Position numbers and translations under genes: made by a program
Part shown: piece by piece, positions 9,204-16,840 of the stretch
Position numbering within the stretch: position 1 is the first letter of the stretch
Layout of the letters: every line of letters starts with the position of its first letter
Notes under the pieces: model-generated
What the model was told of the DNA's origin: nothing
What the model saw: only the letters and a program-made list of their open reading frames with translations
The model's database searches: none
Source: Pelosinus sp.
GTDB taxonomy: Bacteria; Bacillota; Negativicutes; DSM-13327
Assembly: GCA_029239675.1 (NCBI GenBank)
Contig: JARBUM010000003.1
Span: forward strand, 1-64,000
Length of the DNA: 64,000 bases
Direction: 5' to 3'

Positions 9204-9916
9204 ACTACTCCACCTTTGCCATATACTCCAACCCGAGTCTCCAAAAATGCTACAATACGCTCTACCAATATACATAATGCCCAGTAAATAATAGCTGCTG
9301 CAAGATACGCCTCAAGGAACTTGTAATTTCCATTGGCCTCAAAGAGTGTTCCATTAATAATCTCAACTACAGAAATTAATGAGGCAATGGCAGACCCTTT
9401 GATAAGGCCTATAAGGTTACTGCCGATTAATGGGATGGCTACTGGCAGTGCTTGAGGGATGACAATTCTTTTTAGCATCTGCAAAGAAGTCATTCCTATG
9501 GAGTAAGCTGCTTCATACTGGCCGCTATTTACAGATTGTAACGCAGCCCTTATTACTTCAGAGAGATATACAGTAGCATTAATGGATAACCCTATCACAG
9601 CAATAAGGGTATAGGAAATATCTTTGGATGTCATATTAAGGTCTAACGTTTGAGCTAAGGAATCAAAACTTAGCGTAACCGTTAGATAAAGAATCGTTAG
9701 TTGTAATAAAAGTGGAACCCCTCTTAGAAAGACTACAACAATTGTAAATAGCTGCGCTAATGCCCTTACCTTGAATAATCTTATAATGGCAATCCCAGTA
9801 CCCAATAATAGTCCTACCATCAGAGGTACTATTGACAGCAGTAGAACAACGGGAATGTATTGTATTGCTATGCCTATTTCATAAACAAAAAAAGAAATAT
9901 CAAACTGAAACCCCAT
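9200..9916 (-). CDS. Polar amino acid (probably cystine) ABC transporter, permease 2
   Basis: 238 residues with about five membrane segments and the BPD_transp_1 EAA loop ([24 protein letters not shown]), typical of the HisM/TcyL-type permeases. ATG at 9916 is taken as the start because a GGGTGG ribosome site lies just upstream; the longer frame from a TTG at 9931 would include that site. It lies 31 nt downstream of the other permease and overlaps the ATPase gene by 4 nt. Confidence 0.88.
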   Translation of the reverse strand: MGFQFDISFFVYEIGIAIQYIPVVLLLSIVPLMVGLLLGTGIAIIRLFKVRALAQLFTIVVVFLRGVPLLLQLTILYLTVTLSFDSLAQTLDLNMTSKDISYTLIAVIGLSINATVYLSEVIRAALQSVNSGQYEAAYSIGMTSLQMLKRIVIPQALPVAIPLIGSNLIGLIKGSAIASLISVVEIINGTLFEANGNYKFLEAYLAAAIIYWALCILVERIVAFLETRVGVYGKGGVV

Positions 9917-9947
9917 ACACCCACCCGCCAATTATCTATTATTAAAA

Positions 9948-10649
9948 TCATCCTTGACCTGAAATTGTCCCTTTTATACCTAATTTTCTGCTAATGATAT
10001 TGAAACATTGTTCTAATATAGAACTCAAGATAAAGAAAATAAATGCCGCTGCCGCATATGCTTCAAGGGAACGATAGGTATTGCTACTAATGGCTTTTAT
10101 TACACCAATGACGTCGATTACTCCTAATGTGTATGCTAAAGAAGTATCTTTAAGCAATGACACTATGGTATTTCCCAAAGCAGGTATTCCAATCTGTATT
10201 GCCTGAGGAGCAATAATACGTCTGAATGTCTGCAAGCGGGTCATACCAACAGAATAGGCAGCTTCCGTCTGCCCCAAATCAACACCAGCAACAGCAGATC
10301 GAATAATTTCCGACAAAAATGCCGCTGTATTCACAACATATGCGATCATAACAAAGATCATTGTATCCCACCGATTAATATTTACGCCAAAAGCCCCTAT
10401 TACTAATGGCAGTCCTATATATACAATATACAGTAAAACAAGTATGGGAATTCCCCTTATGAAGGAGACATAGGCAGTCGCTAGTTGTGACAATACCGGC
10501 ACCTTATACAAGCGAACCACTGCTATATAGGTTCCTAGTAACATGCCAAATAAAAGAGCAATCACAACAATATACAGGGTTATGTGCAATCGAGATAACA
10601 ACTTAGGAAAACAATCAATAAATAGGCTTAGTAAAAATATATTTTCCAT
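9948..10649 (-). CDS. Polar amino acid (probably cystine) ABC transporter, permease 1
   Basis: 233 residues, same family as the following permease but clearly diverged from it. The EAA loop reads TEAAYSVGMTRLQTFRRIIAPQA. The ribosome site AAGGGG precedes ATG at 10649. Two different permeases suggest a heterodimeric channel, as in the TcyJKLMN system of Bacillus subtilis (family knowledge). Confidence 0.88.
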   Translation of the reverse strand: MENIFLLSLFIDCFPKLLSRLHITLYIVVIALLFGMLLGTYIAVVRLYKVPVLSQLATAYVSFIRGIPILVLLYIVYIGLPLVIGAFGVNINRWDTMIFVMIAYVVNTAAFLSEIIRSAVAGVDLGQTEAAYSVGMTRLQTFRRIIAPQAIQIGIPALGNTIVSLLKDTSLAYTLGVIDVIGVIKAISSNTYRSLEAYAAAAFIFFILSSILEQCFNIISRKLGIKGTISGQG

Positions 10650-10666
10650 CTTACATTGCCCCTTTA

Positions 10667-11491
10667 TTAATTTTTAGGAATATAGTCTCCACCTAACCAT
10701 TTTTTAGAAAGTTCGACAAGAGTTCCATCCTCTTTCAATTCTTTGAGCACCTTATCTATATCTTTTTTCAACTGGTCGCCAGTTTCATCACCCTTACGAT
10801 ACAGATAATAAGAATTGGAACGGCTTATAGGTTCTCCCACTGTTTTAATCTTTGCACCATATGTAGCCCTATAAGCATCTACATTTCTTTGAATGTTTAT
10901 AAAAGCATCTGTCTTTCCTGATTCAATATTTTGCAAGGTTATTGTAGTATCGGAAGCTTCTAGAATCAGCTTTAATTTATTTCCATGCTCTTTATTCCAT
11001 CTGTCTACTACTGCTGTTTTATTAGAAGACGCTTTACCAACTTCTACGGTAGCATTAATGGCAGCAAGATCCTCAAGAGACTTTATATCATTGCGATTTT
11101 CTTTCGTAACAATTTTCAGATCATAGATCGTCACGCCTTCATCACCAAATAGATATTTATTCTTTCGGTCTGCATTGATTTCGAATTGATGTGCTGCAAG
11201 ATCTATTTTACCTGTTTCAAGACTTACAAGAATTGCATTAAAATCAAAGGTTTTAAATTCAAATTCGTATTGTGGCAATTTTTCATTCACTTTTTTAAGT
11301 ACTTCTACCTCAAAACCTGTTAGGTTATTCTTTTCGTCTAAGAAGCAATATGGCTTATATTCACTACCTGTTCCTATAATGATTTTTTTAACATTTTTTG
11401 CTGAGTTTGCTGTATTTGAACTGCAACCTACCAAAAGTAGAACCATACTAATCAGAAGCAAGGCCATAACAATTAGTTTATTTTTTTTCAT
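10667..11491 (-). CDS. Amino acid-binding lipoprotein (probably cystine)
   Basis: 274 residues. A type II signal peptide ends in the lipobox LLLVGC (Cys23), followed by an SBP_bac_3 domain: GSEYKPYCFLDEKNNLTGFEVE, then TGKIDLAAHQFEINADRKNKYLFG. The latter resembles TcyJ/TcyK-type cystine receptors. It heads the four-gene importer. Ribosome site GGAGG precedes the ATG. Ligand assignment rests on family resemblance and the sulfur context. Confidence 0.88.
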   Translation of the reverse strand: MKKNKLIVMALLLISMVLLLVGCSSNTANSAKNVKKIIIGTGSEYKPYCFLDEKNNLTGFEVEVLKKVNEKLPQYEFEFKTFDFNAILVSLETGKIDLAAHQFEINADRKNKYLFGDEGVTIYDLKIVTKENRNDIKSLEDLAAINATVEVGKASSNKTAVVDRWNKEHGNKLKLILEASDTTITLQNIESGKTDAFINIQRNVDAYRATYGAKIKTVGEPISRSNSYYLYRKGDETGDQLKKDIDKVLKELKEDGTLVELSKKWLGGDYIPKN

Positions 11492-11505
11492 ACTTTATTC
11501 CTCCA

Positions 11506-12180
11506 TCATTCTTTTTCTTGCAATAGCTTTTTGTAATACGAATGAGCCGTATACAAGGCAGCAACTGGATTATGCCCTGTGATCCGATCTTTGGTTACAA
11601 GGGTGGTAACCAGTGCATCTGAGTATTTTGTAAATAAAGAATCGTGCCCTACGCACAGACCAACTACAACATTTAAATCCGTATGATGATAATTTAAAAT
11701 GCGAGCTTGCAGTATTGGGTTGCACATGGCTTCATGACTACCGGGCTTAATTTTATGTTCTTCCAATATACCAATTTCGGCTTTATCGACTGATCCAACT
11801 TTACAAATAGCACTATAATATTCCAAACCTCTAGCCGTAAGAATATCTGCAAAGATCTTTGATTCCTCTATCAGGCCGGCACAAGTTGCAATGCCAATTT
11901 TTTTAGCACCAATACGTTTGGCAAATTCAATAATTTCCTCAACTCTTGTTAATTTGCCATAAAAAATACCTTCTACCTGAGCCGATGCTCTAGCGACAAT
12001 AGCATCCTGTTCATCCCCCTGCAAATAGCTTTTAATTTCTTCAATGTCATCCGCAATAGAATGCCCATCATTATCTTTCGTGGTCAAACAAAAGCCTGGG
12101 AACTGGTTACTCCTGCTCCTACAATTGTAAATACTGCAATCTGTGCAGCTTAAGCTTTCTAGATTTTTTTCTCTACCCAC
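11506..12180 (-). CDS. DUF1847 putative metal-binding protein
   Basis: 224 residues. The N-terminal Cys cluster CTDCSIYNCRS plus a downstream CLT and later conserved cysteines (ATCAG, ICKVGS, EAMCNP, VGLCVGHDS) match the DUF1847 family of Cys-rich, probably metal- or Fe-S-binding proteins found mainly in anaerobes. GTG at 12180 is chosen because AATGGAGG lies 8 nt upstream; the longer frame overlaps the upstream gene. It sits between the DUF2292 gene and the cystine-type importer. The biochemical function is unknown. Confidence 0.85.
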   Translation of the reverse strand: MGREKNLESLSCTDCSIYNCRSRSNQFPGFCLTTKDNDGHSIADDIEEIKSYLQGDEQDAIVARASAQVEGIFYGKLTRVEEIIEFAKRIGAKKIGIATCAGLIEESKIFADILTARGLEYYSAICKVGSVDKAEIGILEEHKIKPGSHEAMCNPILQARILNYHHTDLNVVVGLCVGHDSLFTKYSDALVTTLVTKDRITGHNPVAALYTAHSYYKKLLQEKE

Positions 12181-12196
12181 AATAATACCTCCATTT

Positions 12197-12586
12197 TTAT
12201 ATACCATCACCATACAAACCTTCTAGTTCATCAAAACGTCTTTTCTCTGTTTTTTCGATTTGTCCCACTTGACCATTATTCACATGAATTACTAATTGCC
12301 CATACTGTATGCTTTGCAAATCAGATAAGATTTTTACTTGTATAGAATGCTTTTTCTTTACTTTTTCTTTTGATGAAATTCTCTTTTCTTGGCTTTTTGC
12401 GGAAATAATAAACTTTTCTATTTTATCTATTTTGACAACAAAACCATCTTGAATTATTAAGATTAAATGTCCAAACTGTACATCTAATAAAAACTGTTCA
12501 ATAATATCAAACACCTGAGAAGGTAAAGGTTTTATCGGCGCCCTTACATTTGCTACATTATTCTTGCTACCGGCATGGGACTGCAA
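12197..12586 (-). CDS. Tandem DUF2292 (YezD-like) protein
   Basis: 129 residues with two copies of the roughly 45-residue DUF2292 motif. The first is around residues 25-65 (FGHLILIIQDGFVVKIDKIEK), the second around 80-120 (YGQLVIHVNNGQVGQIEKTEK). They are joined by a Lys/Ser-rich linker. YezD-type proteins are small, of unknown function, and often sit beside sulfur-uptake genes. The start is TTG at 12586 with AAGGAGG 8 nt upstream. The duplication is unusual because most family members have one copy. Confidence 0.82.
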   Translation of the reverse strand: MQSHAGSKNNVANVRAPIKPLPSQVFDIIEQFLLDVQFGHLILIIQDGFVVKIDKIEKFIISAKSQEKRISSKEKVKKKHSIQVKILSDLQSIQYGQLVIHVNNGQVGQIEKTEKRRFDELEGLYGDGI

Positions 12587-12611
12587 TATAAAAACCTCCT
12601 TAAATAAGGTA

Positions 12612-12664
12612 AAGGCAAAGAAACTCCCTTAGAATTCTTTGCCTTCAGTTTATTTCTGATCAGC
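12612..12664 (-). promoter_or_regulatory. Third copy of the sulfur-leader motif with hairpin
   Basis: On the minus strand GCTGATCAG (12664-12656), a 7-nt A/T loop and CTGAAGGC (12648-12641) are followed by an 11-bp stem (12645-12635 with 12622-12612) and a weak T-rich tail, just before the DUF2292 ribosome site. This matches the two motif-plus-terminator units ahead of the DUF2325 gene (15891-16020). It may regulate the downstream half of the cluster by attenuation or processing. Confidence 0.55.
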
Positions 12665-12687
12665 TTTACCACATATTAAGCTATCGA

Positions 12688-13686
12688 TTATTTTACTCCT
12701 GGCAAGGGAACAAAGATTTTTTTCTTCAATTGCTCAGGATCTGTACTGGGATCTAAAACACCGATCGTTTTCATTTCACGAACAGCATTATCCACAGCTT
12801 TTCTGCCACCATCAACGGATGGTATATAATTGTAACTCTTTAAAAGTTTAGCCACCAACTCTACATTTCCTGGAATATATTTCTTATCAATTATTAATTT
12901 AGCAGCCTCATCTTGATGTTCTTGCACCCATTGAGCACCTTTCATCATACCGCGAGTAATGGCTGCAGCTGTTGCTGGATCTTCACGATAGAGTTTACCG
13001 CTAATGGTTGCCATGCAGCAATATTCATCATGATAAGGCATATCATGTGCACTATTAAGTAGGGCAACAGCCTTACCTTTGACCACAATCAATTCAGCTA
13101 TAGGATCACTTAAGGTAATTGCATCCGCTTCTCCACGTTCCAATACTCCCTCTAGCTCAGCAGCAGGATAGGATTTCCATTGTACATCTTTCTTATAATC
13201 AAGTCCTGCATGTGCCAAAGCGCGAGATGCAAGTATCATAGGTCCATCACCCATACCATTATTGGCAATTATTTTACCCTTTAAATCAGCTACACTCTTA
13301 ATATTGGAATCTGGTTTTACTAAAATTTGCAAACAACCTGTGTGAATACCCGAGGCAAAAACAGCATCTACTCCTTGTTCAAAAGGTTTAACCCACTTCA
13401 TTACCATACCACTTGAAGCATCAACTTTTCCCGTTGCCAAAGATTCTTTTAAAGTCTCAAAATCCACTTTAACAAGTTCAACATCCAATCCTTCCTCTTT
13501 AAATAAACCTTTTTCGTAAGCGCTGAATAGAAAAGCTTCACACGCGCCACCTGAATAACCAATTTTAACCTTTTTGGGTCCTGATGCTGCAGGGGCTGTT
13601 GTCTGACTTTGACCACAGCCACCTATTAAAATTGTCATGAGTAATATAAAAATTAGACCAGTAATCATCAAATACTTCTTTTTCAT
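12688..13686 (-). CDS. Sulfonate/nitrate-type ABC transporter, binding lipoprotein
   Basis: 332 residues. Lipobox TILIGGC with Cys24, then an NMT1/SsuA/TauA-type periplasmic-binding fold (KIGYSGGACEAFLFSAYEKGLF). The mature protein has four extra cysteines in GGACEAF, IHTGCLQ and DEYCCMA, unusual for an exported receptor and possibly ligand- or metal-related. ATG at 13686 follows GGGAGAG; the longer frame lacks a ribosome site. Substrate is inferred to be an organosulfur compound because of the neighbours; nitrate or thiamine precursor cannot be excluded. Confidence 0.85.
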   Translation of the reverse strand: MKKKYLMITGLIFILLMTILIGGCGQSQTTAPAASGPKKVKIGYSGGACEAFLFSAYEKGLFKEEGLDVELVKVDFETLKESLATGKVDASSGMVMKWVKPFEQGVDAVFASGIHTGCLQILVKPDSNIKSVADLKGKIIANNGMGDGPMILASRALAHAGLDYKKDVQWKSYPAAELEGVLERGEADAITLSDPIAELIVVKGKAVALLNSAHDMPYHDEYCCMATISGKLYREDPATAAAITRGMMKGAQWVQEHQDEAAKLIIDKKYIPGNVELVAKLLKSYNYIPSVDGGRKAVDNAVREMKTIGVLDPSTDPEQLKKKIFVPLPGVK

Positions 13687-13726
13687 CTTATCTCTCCCTA
13701 ACTTTTTTATTTTAAAAACATGTAGC

Positions 13727-14536
13727 TTATAAATAGTATTCCGGTTTATTTTTTTCAGCAAAGTGCAGTAATTCTAAAATATCGGACCTAATCTCAAAAA
13801 AATCTGGGTAATTACGACTTCGAGGACGTTCAATACCAATATCAAAAACCTTTGCAATTTTTCCTGGCCGTGGAGTCATAACTACCACTCTATCACTTAA
13901 ATAAATCGCTTCATCAATATCATGTGTAACGAAAACAATGGTAGTACCTCGATCCTTCCAAATACGCAAAATCTCATCTTGCATATTCATACGGGTGAAT
14001 GCATCCAGTGCTCCTAATGGTTCATCCATAAGTAATACTTTAGGATGATTCACTAAAGCTCTCGCTAGTGCGGCTCGCTGAGCCATACCACCTGATAATT
14101 GGTAAGGATATGAACTTTCAAAACCGGCTAAACCTACCAGTTGAATATATTCGTCAACCTCCTCTTCCTTCTCTTTCAAAATACCTCGCGCATCCAGGCC
14201 AACGGCTACATTTTTTCGAATTGTTAACCAAGGGAATAAGGTAGGATCCTGAAATACTAATCCCCTAAAATAATGAGGACCAGCGACTACTTCATTATCT
14301 AGTGCAATACTGCCAGAAGTAGGTGTATCCAATCCTGCAATGAGCCTAAGTAATGTAGACTTCCCACAACCACTGGGGCCAAGTAATGAAATAAATTCAC
14401 CTGGTCTAATGTCCAGGTTTACGGCTTCTAGCGCTGTAATATTCCCACCTGTAGGATCAACAAATAACTTTTGTACATTATTAACTGCTAAAGCTCCGCT
14501 ACCATCAGAGATTTTTTTTACTGCTGCTATTACCAT
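13727..14536 (-). CDS. Sulfonate/nitrate-type ABC transporter, ATPase
   Basis: 269 residues of the SsuB/TauB/NrtD family. Walker A GPSGCGKST, signature LSGGMAQRAALARAL, Walker B VLLMDEPLGALD, H-loop FVTHDIDEA. ATG at 14536 overlaps the permease stop by 7 nt and is preceded by AAAGGAT; the longer GTG frame from 14557 would place that site inside the gene. Translational coupling with the permease is likely. Confidence 0.9.
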   Translation of the reverse strand: MVIAAVKKISDGSGALAVNNVQKLFVDPTGGNITALEAVNLDIRPGEFISLLGPSGCGKSTLLRLIAGLDTPTSGSIALDNEVVAGPHYFRGLVFQDPTLFPWLTIRKNVAVGLDARGILKEKEEEVDEYIQLVGLAGFESSYPYQLSGGMAQRAALARALVNHPKVLLMDEPLGALDAFTRMNMQDEILRIWKDRGTTIVFVTHDIDEAIYLSDRVVVMTPRPGKIAKVFDIGIERPRSRNYPDFFEIRSDILELLHFAEKNKPEYYL

Positions 14537-15552
14537 TTGATCAATCCTTTCTGCCACACTAGCACCTCATCCCGTACTTTAAACAATAAGGTAATAATAC
14601 CTGAGAAAAGCACCGACATTACAATAAGTGCAGCATATACCTTACTAAATTCGGCCCAACCTTGTGCCCAAGTAATGAACCAACCGAGACCAGCTTTTAC
14701 ACCTAGCATTTCACCAACAATTAATGTAACAAAAGCCACACCCATACTCATAAATAATCCAACAAAAATCGATGGCATTGCCGCTGGCAGTGCAACTCTC
14801 GTTATTAAGTAAAATTCACTAGCACCAAGACTTCGAGCAACCTCATAATACGCTTTATTCACATTAGCAATACCAGACCAGGTCATAACTGTAATCGGGA
14901 ACCAGCAAGCCAAAACCAATAAAAATATACTCGCCGTAAAGCTACTTGGAAATGCAACCATGGCAAGAGGAATCCAAGCCGTTGCCGGAATGGGACCAAT
15001 GGAGCGTAGAATTGGATTTACCCAGTAATGAAATCTAGGATACCATCCCATCAATACTCCTGTTGGTAACCCGAGTAAAACGCCTAACCCATAACCAATT
15101 AATAGCAACCTGAGAGAATATAAAGCGCTGATCCCCAGAGTTTCCCATTCATTAATTAATGCAGCTGTCACCGCGGCTGGCGAAGGAAAATAAGGCAGTG
15201 GTAACAATGCCAGTTTTAATGTTACGAAATCCCAAACAATCAAAAACCCTGCGAATGCAGCTAAAAGCGGTGCCTTTTCCAGAAATTTCGACCAGAATGC
15301 AGGAAATTTATTGGCCCCAATTCCAGCTACAGCAAAAATCACAACAAGTACTTCTATAATCCAAGTAAAGTAAGGTTTCTGGAAAAAAGGCTGACGATTC
15401 TGTAATAAGGTATGCTCAGCTAAGAGCAAGGCTACAAAAATAAATGGCAATAGAGCAGATATCTCTCTATTGATGAAGGAAACATTGCTAACAACAATAT
15501 TTTCGTTCACTTTAGCAATCAACGTCTGTTTGACACTTGTAGTATCCGGCAT
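14530..15552 (-). CDS. Sulfonate/nitrate-type ABC transporter, permease
   Basis: 340 residues. It has an N-terminal extension of about 90 residues with two or three membrane segments, then the SsuC/TauC-type BPD_transp_1 domain with the EAA-like loop YEVARSLGASEFYLITRVALPAAMP. AAGGAGG precedes ATG at 15552. The extension makes it longer than the roughly 260 residues of typical SsuC. Confidence 0.88.
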   Translation of the reverse strand: MPDTTSVKQTLIAKVNENIVVSNVSFINREISALLPFIFVALLLAEHTLLQNRQPFFQKPYFTWIIEVLVVIFAVAGIGANKFPAFWSKFLEKAPLLAAFAGFLIVWDFVTLKLALLPLPYFPSPAAVTAALINEWETLGISALYSLRLLLIGYGLGVLLGLPTGVLMGWYPRFHYWVNPILRSIGPIPATAWIPLAMVAFPSSFTASIFLLVLACWFPITVMTWSGIANVNKAYYEVARSLGASEFYLITRVALPAAMPSIFVGLFMSMGVAFVTLIVGEMLGVKAGLGWFITWAQGWAEFSKVYAALIVMSVLFSGIITLLFKVRDEVLVWQKGLIKW

Positions 15553-15573
15553 AAGGCTACCTCCTTTAATGTA

Positions 15574-15870
15574 TTATCCTAGTCTTCTAAAATTTAAAGC
15601 AACTAATTTATCCTGTAATGAGCTCCAAGAGCGATTGGCAAATACCAGGGGAACACCTTGAGATTTGGCCATTTGTTTGATATTCCTGGCTGTCGTATGA
15701 TTAATATAGTCAATAAAAATAACAATTAAAGTTGTAGATAACGGAAACTTAAACCGTTTTCGGTCGGAAACATTTCTACCAGTGACATGATCAATCGAGT
15801 AAATTCCTAAAGTTTGCAAGTTCTTTTCAATATTCCCTAAATGATCGGCGCCGACAAGCATAATTGACAT
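15574..15870 (-). CDS. DUF2325 protein
   Basis: 98 residues. It starts MSIMLVGADHLGNIEKNLQ and has the VTGR and IDYINHTTARNIKQMAKSQ segments of DUF2325, a small Rossmann-like domain of unknown function. It is the first gene of the sulfur cluster and lies 21 nt upstream of the permease. AAGGAGGTGAG precedes the ATG. DUF2325 genes are often found next to transporters and may have a regulatory or sensing role; this is inference. Confidence 0.8.
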   Translation of the reverse strand: MSIMLVGADHLGNIEKNLQTLGIYSIDHVTGRNVSDRKRFKFPLSTTLIVIFIDYINHTTARNIKQMAKSQGVPLVFANRSWSSLQDKLVALNFRRLG

Positions 15871-15890
15871 CTTCTCACCTCCTTAAAATT

Positions 15891-15930
15891 AAAAAAGCTG
15901 ATTTCTTCGCGTTTGCGAAAAAATCAGCCT
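15891..15930 (-). terminator. Leader terminator 2 of the sulfur cluster
   Basis: GCTGATTTCTTCGC (15897-15910) pairs with 15915-15928 with one mismatch; six T residues follow on the minus strand, directly before the DUF2325 ribosome site. Transcripts must read through it to express the cluster, so it is an attenuator rather than the end of comEA, which lies upstream beyond the cluster promoter. Confidence 0.85.
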
Positions 15931-15950
15931 CTGGTTATCCAGTCAGCTTT
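15931..15950 (-). promoter_or_regulatory. Sulfur-leader motif, unit 2
   Basis: Minus strand reads GCTGA-CTGG-ATAA-CCAG-AGGC. The CTGG/CCAG arms form a 4-bp mini-hairpin with a 4-nt loop, abutting the 5' arm of terminator 2. It corresponds to unit 1 at 15998-16019 and to the copy at 12641-12664. Confidence 0.55.
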
Positions 15951-15957
15951 AACATAT

Positions 15958-16000
15958 AAAAAAGACTAAAAGAACCCCTAAAATAGGATTACTTTTAGCC
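15958..16000 (-). terminator. Leader terminator 1 of the sulfur cluster
   Basis: GGCTAAAAG (16000-15992) pairs with CTTTTAGTC (15972-15964), with further inner pairing AATCC/GGGGTT, followed by TTTTTT on the minus strand. It is the first of two tandem terminators in the leader. Confidence 0.75.
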
Positions 16001-16019
16001 TTCAGTTGTCCTGATCAGC
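15998..16019 (-). promoter_or_regulatory. Sulfur-leader motif, unit 1
   Basis: Minus strand reads GCTGATCAG-GACAA-CTGAAGGC. CAG/CTG arms bracket the 5-nt loop, and the terminal GGC begins the 5' arm of terminator 1. Units 1 and 2 are separate copies of the same arrangement within 120 nt. Confidence 0.55.
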
Positions 16020-16042
16020 AATGATTTATTATATTTTTAAAT

Positions 16043-16071
16043 AATGTAACATGAATAGGAATTCATGTCAA
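16043..16071 (-). promoter_or_regulatory. Promoter of the sulfur cluster with palindromic spacer
   Basis: -35 TTGACA (16066-16071), 17-nt spacer, -10 TACATT (16043-16048) on the minus strand. A perfect palindrome, ACATGAAT-TCCT-ATTCATGT (16049-16068), fills the spacer and touches the -35. This is the expected position of a repressor operator. The AATAGGAATT core recalls CymR boxes of Bacillus sulfur genes, from memory and not verified. Confidence 0.65.
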
Positions 16072-16082
16072 TCCTCTATTTA

Positions 16083-16673
16083 TCAGATGCTTATTTTTTC
16101 TTTCATTTTTTCAAATTTAGTTGAGCCAATTCCCGGAACATTTCTTAATTCGTCAATATCTCTAAAACTACCATTCGATTGGCGATATTCTATAATACGT
16201 TCTGCCAATGCAGGGCCCACACCTGGTAGTGTATCTAATTCGCTCTTGTTGGCATGATTAATATTTACTTTATTATCTATTTTAACTTTGCCAGTACCAA
16301 CAGCTACTGTATTATCACTAGAAACTAGGGGCATAGCCACAACATGAATATGCATCCCATCCTTTATGCTCTGAGCTAAATTCGTTTTAGCTACATCAGC
16401 CTCAGCTGTAAGACCACCAGCCATAGCTATAATATCAAAAACTCTAGCATTTGGCGATGCCTTAAATACACCTGGCTTATGAACAGCACCACTTATATAT
16501 ACGAAAATCTCACTAGATTTTTCCTCTGATACAGAAGAGTTCTTTGCCATGACTTCACTAGAAGATGCTGATTCGGATACTGAGCCTTTTTGCCAGAAAC
16601 TATAGAAACTACCTGCTACAATCAGTATCGCTAGCATCACAATAAATAATAACTTATTCCGCTGCTCCACCAT
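16083..16673 (-). CDS. comEA: DNA receptor ComEA
   Basis: 196 residues. An N-terminal membrane anchor (LLFIVMLAILIVAGSFY), an SLBB-type domain (IFVYISGAVHKPGVF to about residue 115), and two helix-hairpin-helix motifs at the C terminus (NINHANKSELDTLPGVGPALAERI and the following DIDELRNVPGIGSTKFEK). ComEA binds incoming double-stranded DNA at the membrane. GGGAGG precedes ATG at 16673. It is separated from comEC by the sulfur cluster. Confidence 0.93.
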   Translation of the reverse strand: MVEQRNKLLFIVMLAILIVAGSFYSFWQKGSVSESASSSEVMAKNSSVSEEKSSEIFVYISGAVHKPGVFKASPNARVFDIIAMAGGLTAEADVAKTNLAQSIKDGMHIHVVAMPLVSSDNTVAVGTGKVKIDNKVNINHANKSELDTLPGVGPALAERIIEYRQSNGSFRDIDELRNVPGIGSTKFEKMKEKISI

Positions 16674-16747
16674 GGATATTCCTCCCTATTGTAACCTGCC
16701 TACTCTTTCGACAAAAACAGTAAATTTCCTTTTTTTACAATAAAGAA

Positions 16748-16791
16748 GACTAAGATTTAGATGAACTTCTAATACCATCTAAATCTTAGTC
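16748..16791 (-). terminator. Terminator after the NAPRTase gene
   Basis: A 16-bp perfect stem (16748-16763 with 16776-16791), 12-nt loop, followed on the minus strand by TCTTCTTTATT. It separates the NAD-salvage pair from comEA. Confidence 0.75.
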
Positions 16792-16840
16792 CCACTTATC
16801 TAGCTTTTAGCCATCGGATAAGAAGTTATATTATTTATAA

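Noticed and set aside
15871-16020. SAM-I riboswitch or cysteine T-box in the sulfur leader
   Set aside because: No SAM-I core (GGC-GAGGGACTGGCC-type blocks) and no T-box or specifier loop are present; the leader is too short for a T-box.
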